Source of the DNA: an uncultured Stenotrophomonas sp. | GTDB lineage: Bacteria > Pseudomonadota > Gammaproteobacteria > Xanthomonadales > Xanthomonadaceae | Assembly: GCF_913778665.1 (NCBI RefSeq) | Contig: NZ_CAJYVQ010000008.1 | Coordinates: forward strand, 558,001 to 622,000 | Direction: 5' to 3' | Length of the DNA stretch: 64,000 bases | Part shown: piece after piece, positions 37,734 to 46,931 of the stretch | Position numbering within the stretch: position 1 is the first letter of the stretch | Layout: each line of letters starts with the position of its first letter | Translations under genes and position numbers: made by a program | The notes under the pieces: generated by a model | Told to the model about the DNA's origin: nothing | The model's input: the letters and a program-made list of their open reading frames with translations, nothing else | The model's database searches: none

Positions 37734-38144
37734 ATGCTGCGCAGTCGCCCCTTCCTGATGTTCACCGGCCAGGCCGAGGCCGCCCTGGCCGTGTACGCCG
37801 AAGCCTTCGCCGATTTCCGCCTGCTGGCCCTGCAGCGTCACCCGGAGGGCGCTGGAGCCGGCGTACCGGGGCAGGTGCGCCAGGCCGTTTTCCTGCTCGG
37901 CGGCACCCACTACCTGTGCTTCGACAGCCTGGACGTGCACGACTTCACCTTTACCCCGTCGATCTCGCTGTTCGTCGAGTGTTCCGGTGCCGAGCAGTTC
38001 GAGCGCGCCGCGCGCGTGCTGGGCGAGGGCGGGCACTGGCTGATGCCGGTGGGCGACTATGATTTCAGCAACCGCTATGGCTGGGTGCAGGACCGCTTCG
38101 GCGTGTCGTGGCAATTGAGCCTGGGGCAGATGCCGGACCCGTGA
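37734..38144 (+). CDS. VOC family protein (PhnB-like)
   Basis: The 136-residue protein has the 3-demethylubiquinone-methyltransferase-like VOC fold. Features are a start with FLMFTGQAEAALAVYAEAF, the middle strand FLLGGTHYLCFDS, and the closing GWVQDRFGVSWQL. These proteins form beta-alpha-beta-beta-beta dimers; many bind metal, but enzymatic roles are mostly unassigned. A CCAGGAG site fixes ATG 37734. It is convergent with gcvP, with a terminator in between. Confidence 0.85.
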   Translation: MLRSRPFLMFTGQAEAALAVYAEAFADFRLLALQRHPEGAGAGVPGQVRQAVFLLGGTHYLCFDSLDVHDFTFTPSISLFVECSGAEQFERAARVLGEGGHWLMPVGDYDFSNRYGWVQDRFGVSWQLSLGQMPDP

Positions 38145-38189
38145 CCGGATGTTCGTCGGTGTGGACCTTGGCCCACACGGCCTCATGAA

Positions 38190-38213
38190 AACGGCCCGCT
38201 TGCGCGGGCCGTT
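38190..38213. terminator. Bidirectional terminator between VOC gene and gcvP
   Basis: AACGGCCCGC-TTGC-GCGGGCCGTT is a perfect 10-bp stem with a tetraloop, followed by CCTGTTT on the plus strand and preceded by TCATG. It lies between the convergent gene ends at 38144 and 38237. Confidence 0.75.
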
Positions 38214-38236
38214 CCTGTTTCCGATGGAGCGAGGAA

Positions 38237-41104
38237 TCACGCCTCGACTTCATCATCCTTGTAGGCATCGACCGGGATGCAGGCGCACATCACGTTCTTG
38301 TCGCCGTACACGTTGTCCACGCGTGCCACCGGCGGCCAGTACTTGCTCTGCTTCAGGCTGGCCAGCGGGAAGGCGGCCAGCTCGCGCGGGTAGGCGTGGG
38401 TCCACTCGCTGGCGGTCACCGAGGTCGCAGTATGCGGCGCATTCTTCAGCGGGTTGTCCTCGCGGTCCAGGCGGCCGTCTTCGATCGCGGTGATCTCTTC
38501 GCGGATCTGGATCATCGCGCTGATGAAGCGATCCAGCTCGTGCAGCGATTCGCTCTCGGTCGGCTCGACCATCAGCGTGCCGGCGACCGGGAAGCTCAGG
38601 GTCGGGGCGTGGAAGCCGAAGTCGATCAGGCGCTTGGCCACGTCTTCGGCGCCGATGCCACTGGTCTTCTCCAGCGGACGCACGTCGAGGATGCACTCGT
38701 GCGCGACCAGGCCGTTGCGGCCGGTGTACAGGGTCTTGAAGTGCGGGGCCAGGCGCTTGGCGATGTAGTTGGCGTTGAGCTGCGCGACCTGGGTGGCCTT
38801 GCGCAGGCCCTCGCGGCCCATCATCGCGATGTACATCCAGCTGATCGGCAGGATCGAGGCACTGCCGAAGCTGGCCGCACTGACCATGCCGACCGGACCG
38901 TTGTCACCCAGCTTGCCCGGCAGGAACGGGGCCAGGTGCTCCTTGACCGCGCACGGGCCAACGCCCGGGCCGCCGCCGCCGTGCGGAATGCAGAAGGTCT
39001 TGTGCAGGTTCAGGTGCGAAACGTCCGAACCCCACTTGCCCGGCTTGGCCACGCCGACCAGGGCGTTCATATTGGCGCCGTCGGTGTACACCTGGCCGCC
39101 GTGCTGGTGGATGATCTCGCAGATCTCAACCACCTCCTCCTCGAACACGCCGTGCGTGGACGGGTAGGTCATCATGATCGCGGCCAGGCGGTCGCTGTAC
39201 TTCTCGGCATTGAGGCGGATGTCTTCGACGTCGACGTTGCCGTTGGCGTCGGTCTTGGTCACCACCACCTTCATGCCGCACATCTGCGCCGAAGCCGGGT
39301 TGGTGCCGTGCGCCGAATCCGGGATCAGGCAGATGTCGCGGTGGCCTTCACCGCGCGAGCGGTGGTAGGCGCGGATCGCCAGCAGGCCGGCGTACTCGCC
39401 CTGTGCGCCGGAGTTCGGCTGCAGGCTGACCGCATCGTAGCCGGTGCATTCGACCAGCATCGCTTCCAGCGAATCGATCAGTTCCTTGTAGCCCAGCGCC
39501 TGGTCGGCCGGTACCAGCGGATGGATCTGCGAGAACTCCGGCCAGGTCACCGGGATCATCTCTGCGGTGGCGTTGAGCTTCATGGTGCACGAGCCCAGCG
39601 GGATCATCGTGCGGTCCATCGCCAGGTCCTTGTCGGCCAGCGAACGCAGGTAGCGCAGCAGTTCGTGCTCGCTGTGGTGGGTGTTGAACACCGGGTGGGT
39701 CAGGAACGCGGACTGGCGCAGCAGGCCGGCCGGCAGCGCGTCGGCGGTGCTGGCGTCCAGTACATCAATGTCGGCCTGCGCACCGAACACCGCAGCCAGC
39801 GCGACCACATCGGCACGGGTGGCGGTTTCGTCCAGGCTGATGCCGACCGAGTCATTGTCGATCGCACGCAGGTTGTAGCCGGCGGCGCGCGCCTTGGCGT
39901 GGATCTCATCGGCATGCACGCCGGTCACGTGCAGGGTGTCGAAGAAGTCGCCACCGACCTGCACGCCGGCGTTGCGCAGCGCCGCGGCCAGGATCGAGGC
40001 CAGGCGGTGGGTGCGGCGGGCGATGCGGGTGAGGCCTTCCGGGCCGTGGTAGACGGCGTACATCGAGGCCATCACCGCCAGCAGTACCTGCGCGGTACAG
40101 ATGTTGGAGGTGGCCTTCTCGCGGCGAATGTGCTGCTCGCGGGTCTGCAGGGTCAGGCGGTAGGCCGGGTTGCCCTGGGCATCCACCGAGACGCCGATCA
40201 GGCGGCCCGGCATCGAGCGCTTGTAGGCGTCACGGCAGGCCATGAAGGCCGCGTGCGGGCCACCGAAGCCGAACGGCACGCCGAAACGCTGGCTGTTGCC
40301 GACCACGATGTCTGCGCCCCATTCGCCCGGGGCGGCCAGCAGGGTCAGTGCCAGCAGGTCGGTGGCCACGGCCACCAGGCCGCCGCGTGCGTGCACGGCT
40401 TCGACCAGCGCCTTGTAGTCGCCGACCTGGCCGAAGGTATCCGGGTACTGCAGCAGCAGGCCGAAGGCTTCCGCTTCCAGCGCTTCGGCCGGGGTGCCGA
40501 CGCGCAGCACGATGCCCATGGGCTCGGCGCGCGTGCGCAGCAGTTCCAGGGTCTGCGGGTGCACGGCGTCGTGCACGAAGAACACATCCGACTTCGACTT
40601 GGCCGAACGCTTGGCCAGGGTCATCGCTTCAGCAGCGGCGGTGGCTTCGTCCAGCAGCGAAGCGTTGGCGATTTCCATGCCGGTCAGGTCGGCGCACAGG
40701 GTCTGGAAGTTGATCAGCGCTTCCATGCGGCCCTGCGAGATTTCCGCCTGGTACGGGGTGTAGGCGGTGTACCAGGCCGGGTTTTCCAGGATGTTGCGCA
40801 GGATCACGTTCGGCGTGTGGGTACCGTAGTAGCCCTGGCCGATGAAGCTGCGCAGCACGGTGTTCTTGTCGGCGATCGCGCGGATCTTCGCCAGCGCCTG
40901 CACTTCGGTGATCGACTCCGGCAGTGCCAGCGGTGCCGGCGACTTGATCTTGGCCGGGACGATGGCATCGGTCATCGCATCCAGCGATGCGTGGCCGATG
41001 ACGCCGAGCATCTGCGCGATCTCGGCATCGTTGGGGCCGATGTGGCGCTCGACGAACGCCGAATGGTGCTCGAGCTCACGCAGGGAAGGGGTGTTCTGGG
41101 ACAT
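38237..41104 (-). CDS. gcvP: Glycine decarboxylase (P protein)
   Basis: GcvP is the PLP-dependent P protein of the glycine cleavage system. It decarboxylates glycine and passes aminomethyl to the H protein lipoyl arm. The 955-residue single-chain form has both halves, with PLP-binding Lys702 in [15 protein letters not shown]. The N-terminus [14 protein letters not shown] is typical. ATG 41104 is chosen although the frame is open into the leader. The leader contains a tandem glycine riboswitch, so gcvP should rise with glycine. gcvT and gcvH are not in the window. Confidence 0.97.
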   Translation of the reverse strand: MSQNTPSLRELEHHSAFVERHIGPNDAEIAQMLGVIGHASLDAMTDAIVPAKIKSPAPLALPESITEVQALAKIRAIADKNTVLRSFIGQGYYGTHTPNVILRNILENPAWYTAYTPYQAEISQGRMEALINFQTLCADLTGMEIANASLLDEATAAAEAMTLAKRSAKSKSDVFFVHDAVHPQTLELLRTRAEPMGIVLRVGTPAEALEAEAFGLLLQYPDTFGQVGDYKALVEAVHARGGLVAVATDLLALTLLAAPGEWGADIVVGNSQRFGVPFGFGGPHAAFMACRDAYKRSMPGRLIGVSVDAQGNPAYRLTLQTREQHIRREKATSNICTAQVLLAVMASMYAVYHGPEGLTRIARRTHRLASILAAALRNAGVQVGGDFFDTLHVTGVHADEIHAKARAAGYNLRAIDNDSVGISLDETATRADVVALAAVFGAQADIDVLDASTADALPAGLLRQSAFLTHPVFNTHHSEHELLRYLRSLADKDLAMDRTMIPLGSCTMKLNATAEMIPVTWPEFSQIHPLVPADQALGYKELIDSLEAMLVECTGYDAVSLQPNSGAQGEYAGLLAIRAYHRSRGEGHRDICLIPDSAHGTNPASAQMCGMKVVVTKTDANGNVDVEDIRLNAEKYSDRLAAIMMTYPSTHGVFEEEVVEICEIIHQHGGQVYTDGANMNALVGVAKPGKWGSDVSHLNLHKTFCIPHGGGGPGVGPCAVKEHLAPFLPGKLGDNGPVGMVSAASFGSASILPISWMYIAMMGREGLRKATQVAQLNANYIAKRLAPHFKTLYTGRNGLVAHECILDVRPLEKTSGIGAEDVAKRLIDFGFHAPTLSFPVAGTLMVEPTESESLHELDRFISAMIQIREEITAIEDGRLDREDNPLKNAPHTATSVTASEWTHAYPRELAAFPLASLKQSKYWPPVARVDNVYGDKNVMCACIPVDAYKDDEVEA

Positions 41105-41169
41105 GGCGAAGGATCCGTCAGGAAAGGGCACACGCACGGGCACAAGCCGCCGGTCGGCGGTCTGCGGGC

Positions 41170-41340
41170 GCCCCTCTGTCCTTTTGCCTGAGAGTTTAAA
41201 AGCGCGGAAAACCGCAGCTTCGTGCCCCTTCGGCGCCGGATCGAACCGGTCTCTCCAGAGTTCTGTTACGGGTGGTATCGGGCCTGAGCGATTACGGGCG
41301 TTGCGCCTTCGGCAGCGGTGTTCCGCTTCTCCCACCGTGT
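41170..41340 (-). ncRNA. Tandem glycine riboswitch in the gcvP leader
   Basis: On the minus strand the leader contains two glycine aptamers. The second ends with the hallmark CTCTCAGGCAAAAGGACAG (complement of about 41175-41193). It has a CCGAAGGGGC element and begins GGAGAGACC. The first shows GGTGGGAGAAGCGG, GCCGAAGGCGCAAC and CTCAGGCCCGATACCAC. The short linker between them allows the kink-turn and tertiary contacts known for paired aptamers. It ends 66 bp before the gcvP start and is expected to act as an ON switch. Confidence 0.92.
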
Positions 41341-41568
41341 TGCCCACCGATTATAGCCCGTTGCGGGCCCGCCGGCCGACTCCGGACCCACCCGCTGCGG
41401 CTGAATGGCCGATGGCCCGGCCGTGCGTTTTGTGCACCGCTGCATGGCATCGGGCGCAATCCCCACCTATGATGGGGGGATACCCGAATTCATCTGGCGC
41501 CCTCCCCGTTGCAGCGGGACGGGCGCCCGCCGTGCGTGCCCCGCATGGCCCTGCCGGACGCCTTCTCC
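41341..41568 (+). other. Leader region between the glycine riboswitch and the MFS gene
   Basis: No gene is seen. A TATGAT -10-like box at 41468-41473 is embedded in an imperfect palindrome, CCCCACC-TATGAT-GGGGGG. There is no convincing -35 at the usual distance. The bases nearest 41341 should hold the gcvP promoter on the minus strand, but I cannot resolve it. Confidence 0.4.
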
Positions 41569-42795
41569 ATGACCGCCGCTGTTGCTCCCTCCACCCGCCG
41601 CATGGCCCTGCTGCTTGCCGGCCTGGCCATGTTCGGCCCGTTCTCCATCGACACCATCTTCCCGGCGTTCCCGCAGCTGGCCCAGCGCCTGGCGGTGGAC
41701 GAGGTGGCGGTGCAGCAGACCATCAGCGTGTACCTGCTGTTCTACGGCCTGATGAGCCTGGCGCACGGCCCGCTGTCCGATGCCTGGGGCCGCAAGCGGG
41801 TGATCCTCGGTGGCCTGGCGGTGTTCGTCGGCGCCTCGGTCGGCTGCGCGCTGTCCACCGACCTGAGCACGCTGCTGGCTTTCCGCGCGCTTCAGGGCCT
41901 GTCGGCAGGCGTGGGCATGATCGTCGGCCGCGCGGTGATCCGCGACCTGTACCACGGCCATGACGCACAGCGGCTGATGAGCCAGGTGTCGATGCTGTTC
42001 GGCATCGCCCCGGCGATCGCGCCGATCATCGGCGGCTGGATCCTGCTCAGCGGCGCCGGCTGGCCGCTGATCTTCTGGTTCCTGGTGGTGTTCGGGCTGG
42101 TGCTGCTGGCCGCCACCGCGCGTTTCCTGCCGGAAACCCACCCGGTCGAGGCGCGGCTGCCGTTGTCGCCGCGCGTGCTGCTGCGCGATTACGTGCGCAT
42201 CGGTTTCAACCCGCGCTTCCTGCGCCTGGCGCTGGCCGGCAGCATCGGCTTCGGTGGCATTTTCCTGTACATCTCCTCGGCGCCGGTGTTCGTGATGCAG
42301 CACCTGCACCTGGGCGAGGGTGGCTTCGCTTGGCTGTTCATTCCCACTATCGGCGGCATGACCACCGGCTCGTTCCTGTCCGGGCGCATGGCTGGGCACA
42401 CCACGCCCACCCGCCAGGTATCCATTGGATTCGGCCTGTGCGCGTTGTCGGTGCTGCTGAATGTCGGCTACGTGGCGCTGTCGCCGCAGTTCGTGCTGCC
42501 GTGGGCGGTGCTGCCGATCTTCCTGGGCGGCATGGGCATGGCGCTGATCTTCCCGATCCTGGCACTGGCGGTGCTGGACATGTACCCGCACCAGCGTGGC
42601 CTGGCCTCGTCCCTGCAGGCGTTCGTGCAGCTGATGATCAGTACTGTGGTGGCCGGCGTGGTGTCGCCGCTGCTCAGTGCCAGCCCGCTGCACCTGGCGC
42701 TGGGCCAGGCCGCATTCTTTGCTGCCGGCTTCGTGTTCTGGTACTGGGAACATCACCGCGAGCGCGCGGCGCAGGCAGTCTGCACTGGCCATTGA
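41569..42795 (+). CDS. MFS multidrug exporter, Bcr/CflA family
   Basis: The 408-residue inner-membrane protein has twelve helices. It carries the DHA1 drug-exporter signature between helices 2 and 3 (GPLSDAWGRKRVILGG) and the Bcr-type start GPFSIDTIFPAFPQLAQ. Bcr/CflA transporters expel bicyclomycin, chloramphenicol, sulfonamides or cysteine by proton antiport; the substrate here is unknown. Two ATGs (41545 and 41569) are possible; the later one fits family starts. It diverges from gcvP. Confidence 0.92.
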   Translation: MTAAVAPSTRRMALLLAGLAMFGPFSIDTIFPAFPQLAQRLAVDEVAVQQTISVYLLFYGLMSLAHGPLSDAWGRKRVILGGLAVFVGASVGCALSTDLSTLLAFRALQGLSAGVGMIVGRAVIRDLYHGHDAQRLMSQVSMLFGIAPAIAPIIGGWILLSGAGWPLIFWFLVVFGLVLLAATARFLPETHPVEARLPLSPRVLLRDYVRIGFNPRFLRLALAGSIGFGGIFLYISSAPVFVMQHLHLGEGGFAWLFIPTIGGMTTGSFLSGRMAGHTTPTRQVSIGFGLCALSVLLNVGYVALSPQFVLPWAVLPIFLGGMGMALIFPILALAVLDMYPHQRGLASSLQAFVQLMISTVVAGVVSPLLSASPLHLALGQAAFFAAGFVFWYWEHHRERAAQAVCTGH

Positions 42796-42861
42796 ACAGC
42801 ACGCAGGGGTAGGGCGGGGCCGTGATGCCCGCAACGCTTGCGACGGCCGGCGACCGGGATA

Positions 42862-42878
42862 GGCTGGAGACTCCAGCC
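42862..42878. promoter_or_regulatory. Palindrome upstream of siderophore-interacting protein gene
   Basis: GGCTGGAG-A-CTCCAGCC is a perfect 8-bp dyad with a single central base, 60 bp before the start of the SIP gene. It could be an operator half-site pair. It does not resemble a Fur box. Confidence 0.35.
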
Positions 42879-42937
42879 AGCCAGTGCGTGGATGCACGAC
42901 AGCCAGCCGATCCGATGTCGTCGCATGAGGTTCCCCC

Positions 42938-43834
42938 ATGGCTGCGCAGCAGACCTACCGCCTGTTCGAGGTGGCGCTGAAGGAGCGCCGCGTTCTTTCC
43001 CCTTCCCTGGACCGCATGGTGTTCACCGGTGCCGACGTGGCACGGATGAAGACCGAAGGCCCGGACCAGCGCATCAAGGTGTTCTTCCCCTTGCCCGGCC
43101 AGGACGTACCGCAGGTGCCCCGCGGCGAGGACTGGTACCGGCGTTATCGGGCCCTGCCGGACGACCAGCGCCCGCCGATGCGGACCTACACGATCCGGCA
43201 GTTGCGCGCGGAACAGTGCGAGGTTGACGTGGATTTCGTCCTGCATGGCGAAAACGGGCCGGCTTCGCGCTGGGCCATCCACGCGCGGCCGGGCGACCGC
43301 GTGGTGCTGCTGGCCCCCGATGCCGACTGTGCGGACAGCAGCGAAGGCTGGGAATGGAAGCCGCCGGCAGGTGTCGGCCAGGTGCTGCTGGTCGCCGACG
43401 AAACCGCGCTGCCGGCAGTGGCCGGCATCCTCGAGGAACTGGCCGCGCTGGCCGATCCACCATCCACGCTGGCGCTTCTGGAAGTGGCGCAGGCCGGCGA
43501 CGCGGTGCCGCTGAAGGCGCCGGCCACGGCCGAACTGGTCTGGTTGCCGCGTGGTCAGGCGGCCCACGGCCGGCCACTGCTGCAGGCAGTCCAGGCGCGG
43601 CTGGCGGCGGCCTCGGCGGTGTTCGCCGGTGACGAACTGGAGGAGATCGATGTCGACGCGCAGATCCTGTGGGAGCAGGCCGATGCCAGCGCCGCCGGGC
43701 CGCTGTATGCCTGGGTGGCAGGCGAGGCTGGGGCGGTGATGGCGATCCGTCGCCATCTGGTCCGCGACTGCGGGCTGGACCGCCGCGCGATCACCTTCAT
43801 GGGCTACTGGCGGCACGGCAAAGTGCTGGACTGA
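42938..43834 (+). CDS. Siderophore-interacting FAD-binding protein (ViuB/SIP family)
   Basis: The 298-residue cytosolic flavoprotein is of the ferredoxin-reductase-like SIP group. The FAD-binding barrel lies in the N-terminal half (MRTYTIRQLRAEQCEVDVDF with the RxYT motif). A NAD(P)H-binding-like half follows (VLLVADETALPAVAGILEEL). The C-terminus is the typical GYWRHGK. SIPs reduce ferric siderophore complexes to release iron. No siderophore transport genes are adjacent, so it is probably induced separately. ATG 42938 gives the family start. Confidence 0.92.
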   Translation: MAAQQTYRLFEVALKERRVLSPSLDRMVFTGADVARMKTEGPDQRIKVFFPLPGQDVPQVPRGEDWYRRYRALPDDQRPPMRTYTIRQLRAEQCEVDVDFVLHGENGPASRWAIHARPGDRVVLLAPDADCADSSEGWEWKPPAGVGQVLLVADETALPAVAGILEELAALADPPSTLALLEVAQAGDAVPLKAPATAELVWLPRGQAAHGRPLLQAVQARLAAASAVFAGDELEEIDVDAQILWEQADASAAGPLYAWVAGEAGAVMAIRRHLVRDCGLDRRAITFMGYWRHGKVLD

Positions 43835-43904
43835 AAGGGCGTGAAGCAGCGTGGCGGGCGGGGTGCGCTATCCTTGCGCCCCCCTTTCGCAGCGGTACCG
43901 CACC

Positions 43905-44297
43905 ATGTCCACCAGCTCCAAGACCCGCCGCGACCAGCGCCGTCGCCAGGAAAAGCAGGCCGCCAACAAAGCCGCTGCCCAGGCCTCGCCGGTGGAGCCG
44001 CATGCGGAACTGCGCGATGCACAGCGCACCCTGCTGGCCGGTGTCGTGCGTCGCGACGGCGAATGGGTGCTGGGCATGGATGGCCGCATAGCCGGCCACA
44101 GCGAGAGCGCTGCGCAGGTGCTTGCGCTGATCATGCAGGCCGGTGAGCTGCACGAACGCAAGGGCACGCCGGTACGCCTGGTGTACTCCGACGCACTGCG
44201 CGATGCCGCACAGGCCGAAGCCAGGGAGAAGGGCCAGACCTTCGAGGAATTCAAGGCCGAGCTGGCTGTAGCGATCGCCGCGAAGAAGAACAGCTGA
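43905..44297 (+). CDS. Conserved hypothetical protein, basic coiled N-terminus
   Basis: This is a 130-residue soluble protein. The first 28 residues are strongly basic and Ala/Gln-rich (KTRRDQRRRQEKQAANK). A small compact domain follows, containing LLAGVVRRDGEWVLGMDGRI, then a helical C-terminus ending KKNS. No signal or membrane helix is seen. I do not recognise the family. The ATG at 43905 is 70 bp after the SIP gene, same direction, so co-transcription is possible. A GTAG repeat and terminator follow. Confidence 0.65.
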   Translation: MSTSSKTRRDQRRRQEKQAANKAAAQASPVEPHAELRDAQRTLLAGVVRRDGEWVLGMDGRIAGHSESAAQVLALIMQAGELHERKGTPVRLVYSDALRDAAQAEAREKGQTFEEFKAELAVAIAAKKNS

Positions 44298-44310
44298 TTG
44301 CGCCCAATAT

Positions 44311-44337
44311 GTGGAGCCGAGCCATGCTCGGCTCTAC
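44311..44337. repeat. GTAG-type palindrome
   Basis: GTGGAGCCGAGC and GCTCGGCTCTAC flank CAT, a SMAG palindrome with one substitution in the leading tetranucleotide (GTGG). It is 13 bp after the hypothetical gene and directly precedes a terminator. Confidence 0.75.
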
Positions 44338-44343
44338 AACACG

Positions 44344-44380
44344 AAGAAGGGGCGGATCCTCGCGGACCCGCCCCTTCTTT
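44344..44380. terminator. Bidirectional intrinsic terminator
   Basis: AAGAAGGGGCGG (44344-44355) pairs with CCGCCCCTTCTT (44368-44379) over a 12-nt loop, ending in T. It serves the convergent ends of the hypothetical gene and the M2 peptidase gene, whose stop codon overlaps its right base. Confidence 0.8.
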
Positions 44381-46344
44381 CATTTCGCCGCCGGCGCCGC
44401 GTTGGCCTGCCAGCCGCACATCTGGCCTTCGTTCTGCTGCTTCAGCCACTCGTTGACCGGCGTGAAGTACTCGATCATCGGGCCGGCATCGAGCTTGTCG
44501 GTGCCGGTCAGTTCCTTCAGCGTGGCCTGCCACGGCTGGCTGGCACCCTTGCTCAGCATCGCCCAGTACTTCTGCCCGGCTTCCTTGTTGCCGTAGAAGG
44601 TGCACTCATGCAGCGGGCCCTTGTAGCCGGACGCGTCGCACAGGCCCTTGTAGAACTGGAACTGCAGGATGCGCGCCAGGAAGTAGCGGGTGTACGGGGT
44701 GTTGCCCGGCACGTGGTACTTCGCGCCCGGATCGAAGAATTCTTCGCCACGGGTGCTGGCCGGGGCCACGCCCTGGTACTTGGCCTTCAGGTCCCACCAT
44801 GCCTTGTTGTAGTTGTCGGCGGTGATCGAACCGTCGAACACGCCCCAGCGCCAGCGATCGATCATCAGCCCGAACGGCAGGAACGACACGCCCGACAGCG
44901 CCATGCGCATCTGGTTGTTGATGACCGCCTCACGGCTCTCGGTCGGCGCATCGACCAGGCCGATCGAGCTGAGGTACTTGGGCGTCATCGCCAGCACGAT
45001 GGTGTCGCCGATCGCTTCATGGAAGCCATCGTTGGCACCGCCCTGGAACAGCGGCGGCAGCGGGTTGTAGGCCAGGTCGTAATAGATGTGGCCCAGCTCG
45101 TGGTAGATGGTGGTGAAGTTCTCTTCGTTCGGCTTGATGCACATCTTGGTACGGACATCGCCTTCCATGTTCATGTCCCAGGCGCTGGCGTGGCAGACCA
45201 CGTCGCGGTCATCGGGCTTGATGAACTGGGTCTTGTCCCAGTACGACTGCGGCAGCGACGGCATGCCCAACGACACGTAGAAGTCCTGTGCGCGCTCGGT
45301 CATCTGCTTGGCAGTGCGCAGTTCGGCTTCGCGCTGCGCCTTGTACTGCGCGGCGACGTTGGCGTCCTTGCCGGCCTTGGCCAGCGCGGCGCTCAAGTTG
45401 GCCTGGTACTGCTTTTCCAGCGCGGCGGTGATGTCCAGGCTGCCGGCACCGGGGTACGGTTCCAGCTGGTCCCACAGGTTTGACCAGTCCTGCTGCCACA
45501 TGTTGCCGAGCAGGTGCGCGGCGATCAGGCCGTTGCCCACTTCGGCCTTGTCCTTGCCGTAAGTCTTGTCCAGCTTGCCGCGTGCGTAGCAGTGCAGCTG
45601 CTCGTACATCGGCTTGACCTGCTCCCACAGGCGGTCGGTTTCCGGGCCGATCTGCTCCGGCGGCATGTCATAGCCGCTGCGCCACATCTGCCCGGCATCG
45701 GTGAAGCCCATGCCCTTGGCGCCTTCGTTCACCAGGCCGACAAACTTCTGGTAGTCGCCACGCATGCTCTTGGTAGTGCTGTGCCAACCCTGCCATGCAT
45801 CGAGCTGCTTGTCGTAGTCGCGGCTGCGCGCCAGCACCTGCTCCAGCTCGCCGAGCTGGCGGCAGGAGTTCGGATCATTGGCATCGGTGCAGTACTTGCC
45901 GGCACCGTAGCTGCCTTCCATGCGGGTGGCGATCTGGGTCAGCTCGGCCAGCTTGGCCGGGTCGCGCGGCGCCGGCATCGAGGACATCAGCTTCAGCAGG
46001 TGGATGGCGCGCTTGCTGTCCTCGCTCATCGGCTTGCCATCGAATCTGGCGGCCTGTTCGATCCAGCTGTTGAGCTGGGTCAGCGAGCGCTCGTTGGCCT
46101 TGGCCGCGATGCGTTCCGAATCACTGTTGATGTAGGTGGAGGACAGCCACTGCGCCGAGGTCATCTCCGGGTAGGCGGCCTTGAATTCGGCATTGATGCG
46201 GGCCACGAACTGGTCCGCGGTTTCGCCGGCCGGGGCGCTGCTGCTGGCGGTATCGGTGCCTGGGGTGGGTTCCTTCTTGCAGGCGACCAGGGCCAGCGTG
46301 GCGGCGGCGATTGCCGAGGCCAGCAGGAGATGACGGTGTTTCAC
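44380..46344 (-). CDS. M2 family peptidyl-dipeptidase (ACE-like), lipoprotein
   Basis: This zinc dipeptidyl carboxypeptidase is homologous to angiotensin-converting enzyme. The 654-residue precursor starts with a lipoprotein signal peptide (lipobox LVAC, Cys near residue 22). The gluzincin site HELGH places zinc ligands at His415 and His419, catalytic Glu416, and a downstream Glu in the GFHEAIGD segment. An intact single catalytic domain covers the rest. Xanthomonas has a characterised ACE homologue. It probably degrades periplasmic or imported peptides. Its upstream region holds the long composite repeat at 46418-46921, whose near end is about 75 bp from the start. Confidence 0.93.
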   Translation of the reverse strand: MKHRHLLLASAIAAATLALVACKKEPTPGTDTASSSAPAGETADQFVARINAEFKAAYPEMTSAQWLSSTYINSDSERIAAKANERSLTQLNSWIEQAARFDGKPMSEDSKRAIHLLKLMSSMPAPRDPAKLAELTQIATRMEGSYGAGKYCTDANDPNSCRQLGELEQVLARSRDYDKQLDAWQGWHSTTKSMRGDYQKFVGLVNEGAKGMGFTDAGQMWRSGYDMPPEQIGPETDRLWEQVKPMYEQLHCYARGKLDKTYGKDKAEVGNGLIAAHLLGNMWQQDWSNLWDQLEPYPGAGSLDITAALEKQYQANLSAALAKAGKDANVAAQYKAQREAELRTAKQMTERAQDFYVSLGMPSLPQSYWDKTQFIKPDDRDVVCHASAWDMNMEGDVRTKMCIKPNEENFTTIYHELGHIYYDLAYNPLPPLFQGGANDGFHEAIGDTIVLAMTPKYLSSIGLVDAPTESREAVINNQMRMALSGVSFLPFGLMIDRWRWGVFDGSITADNYNKAWWDLKAKYQGVAPASTRGEEFFDPGAKYHVPGNTPYTRYFLARILQFQFYKGLCDASGYKGPLHECTFYGNKEAGQKYWAMLSKGASQPWQATLKELTGTDKLDAGPMIEYFTPVNEWLKQQNEGQMCGWQANAAPAAK

Positions 46345-46494
46345 GGGCGGTCCTTGGGTGGTGAACGACGGCCGAAGGCTAGTGGGCAGTCGCTGTCACC
46401 GCAAGTGGCGGAAGTCGGCCGGGCGGCGCCCGGCACCCGCAGAGGCCGTCAAGCAAGGGCAACGTCAACTTCAAAAGCAACGATTCCATGGTTT

Positions 46495-46598
46495 GGCGGG
46501 GCGGTGTGGGCTTGCAGGACACGCCGTAAACCCGTCCATGGGGGCTCGATGGCGCCATCCATGGCGCCGACGGTCCTGCAAGCCCACACCTCCCCACC
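46495..46598 (+). repeat. Long hairpin repeat A, copy 1
   Basis: The 26-nt arms (46495-46520 and 46573-46598) pair with two mismatches; the arm contains GGTGTGGGCTTGCAGGAC. The apical part has TCCATG, GCTCG and an inner perfect hairpin GGCGCCAT-CC-ATGGCGCC. The same apical order occurs in copies 2 to 5. Confidence 0.85.
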
Positions 46599-46672
46599 TC
46601 CGACAGATTCCGTGTGCTGTGGGTAGGTGTCGACCTTGGTCGACACATCTGTCAGGTATCGACAATCAAAAT

Positions 46673-46713
46673 GGGGTCAGATCCGTTTTCCTCCGGAAAA
46701 CGGATCTGACCCC
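46673..46713. repeat. Perfect palindrome D, copy 1
   Basis: GGGGTCAGATCCGTTTTCC and its exact reverse complement flank TCC, a 19-bp stem without mismatch. A second copy is at 56697-56737. GGGGTCAGATCC-type palindromes are familiar near REP-associated transposases in proteobacteria; no such gene is in this window. Confidence 0.85.
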
Positions 46714-46748
46714 AAGGTCATTCCAGCAGATCGCGGAAAACTGTCGAA

Positions 46749-46850
46749 GGCGGGGTGGGTCCGGTTGAGGGGGCGTGAGCCGCATGGATGCGGCGACCGA
46801 GCTTACATGGACGTACTTGCAGTGTCCCCCGCAACCGGACCCACCCCGCC
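46749..46850 (-). repeat. Long hairpin repeat A, copy 2 (inverted)
   Basis: The 25-nt arms (46749-46773 and 46826-46850) pair with one mismatch; the arm contains GGCGGGGTGGGTCCGGTTG. The inner hairpin is GCCGCAT-GG-ATGCGGC. Read on the minus strand the core shows TCCATG then GCTCG then CATCCATG, as in copy 1. Confidence 0.85.
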
Positions 46851-46931
46851 AACCCACGGGATGCCAGCTTTTGCTGTTGCTTCGGCTCTGGCCTCTGCAG
46901 GTGCAGGGCTGCAAGCCCTGCCGAACAAACC

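Larger units (their letters stand above)
46418..46921. repeat. Composite mirror-symmetric repeat, locus 1
   Basis: This block fills the 587-bp gap between the M2 peptidase gene and eptA. Order: hairpin GCCGGGC-GGC-GCCCGGC (46418-46434), spacer, long hairpin A1 (46495-46598), small hairpin GTGTCGACC-TT-GGTCGACAC (46627-46646), palindrome D1 (46673-46713), long hairpin A2 inverted (46749-46850), spacer, hairpin GCAGGGCT-GCA-AGCCCTGC (46903-46921). The outer modules repeat in reverse order and orientation. No reading frame here is credible. It contains no transposase. Confidence 0.8.

Noticed and set aside
38396..41191. 931-codon open frame opposite gcvP
   Set aside because: The translation is low-complexity (Val/Gly/His/Gln-rich) as expected for antisense of GC-rich coding sequence; gcvP is unmistakable on the other strand.
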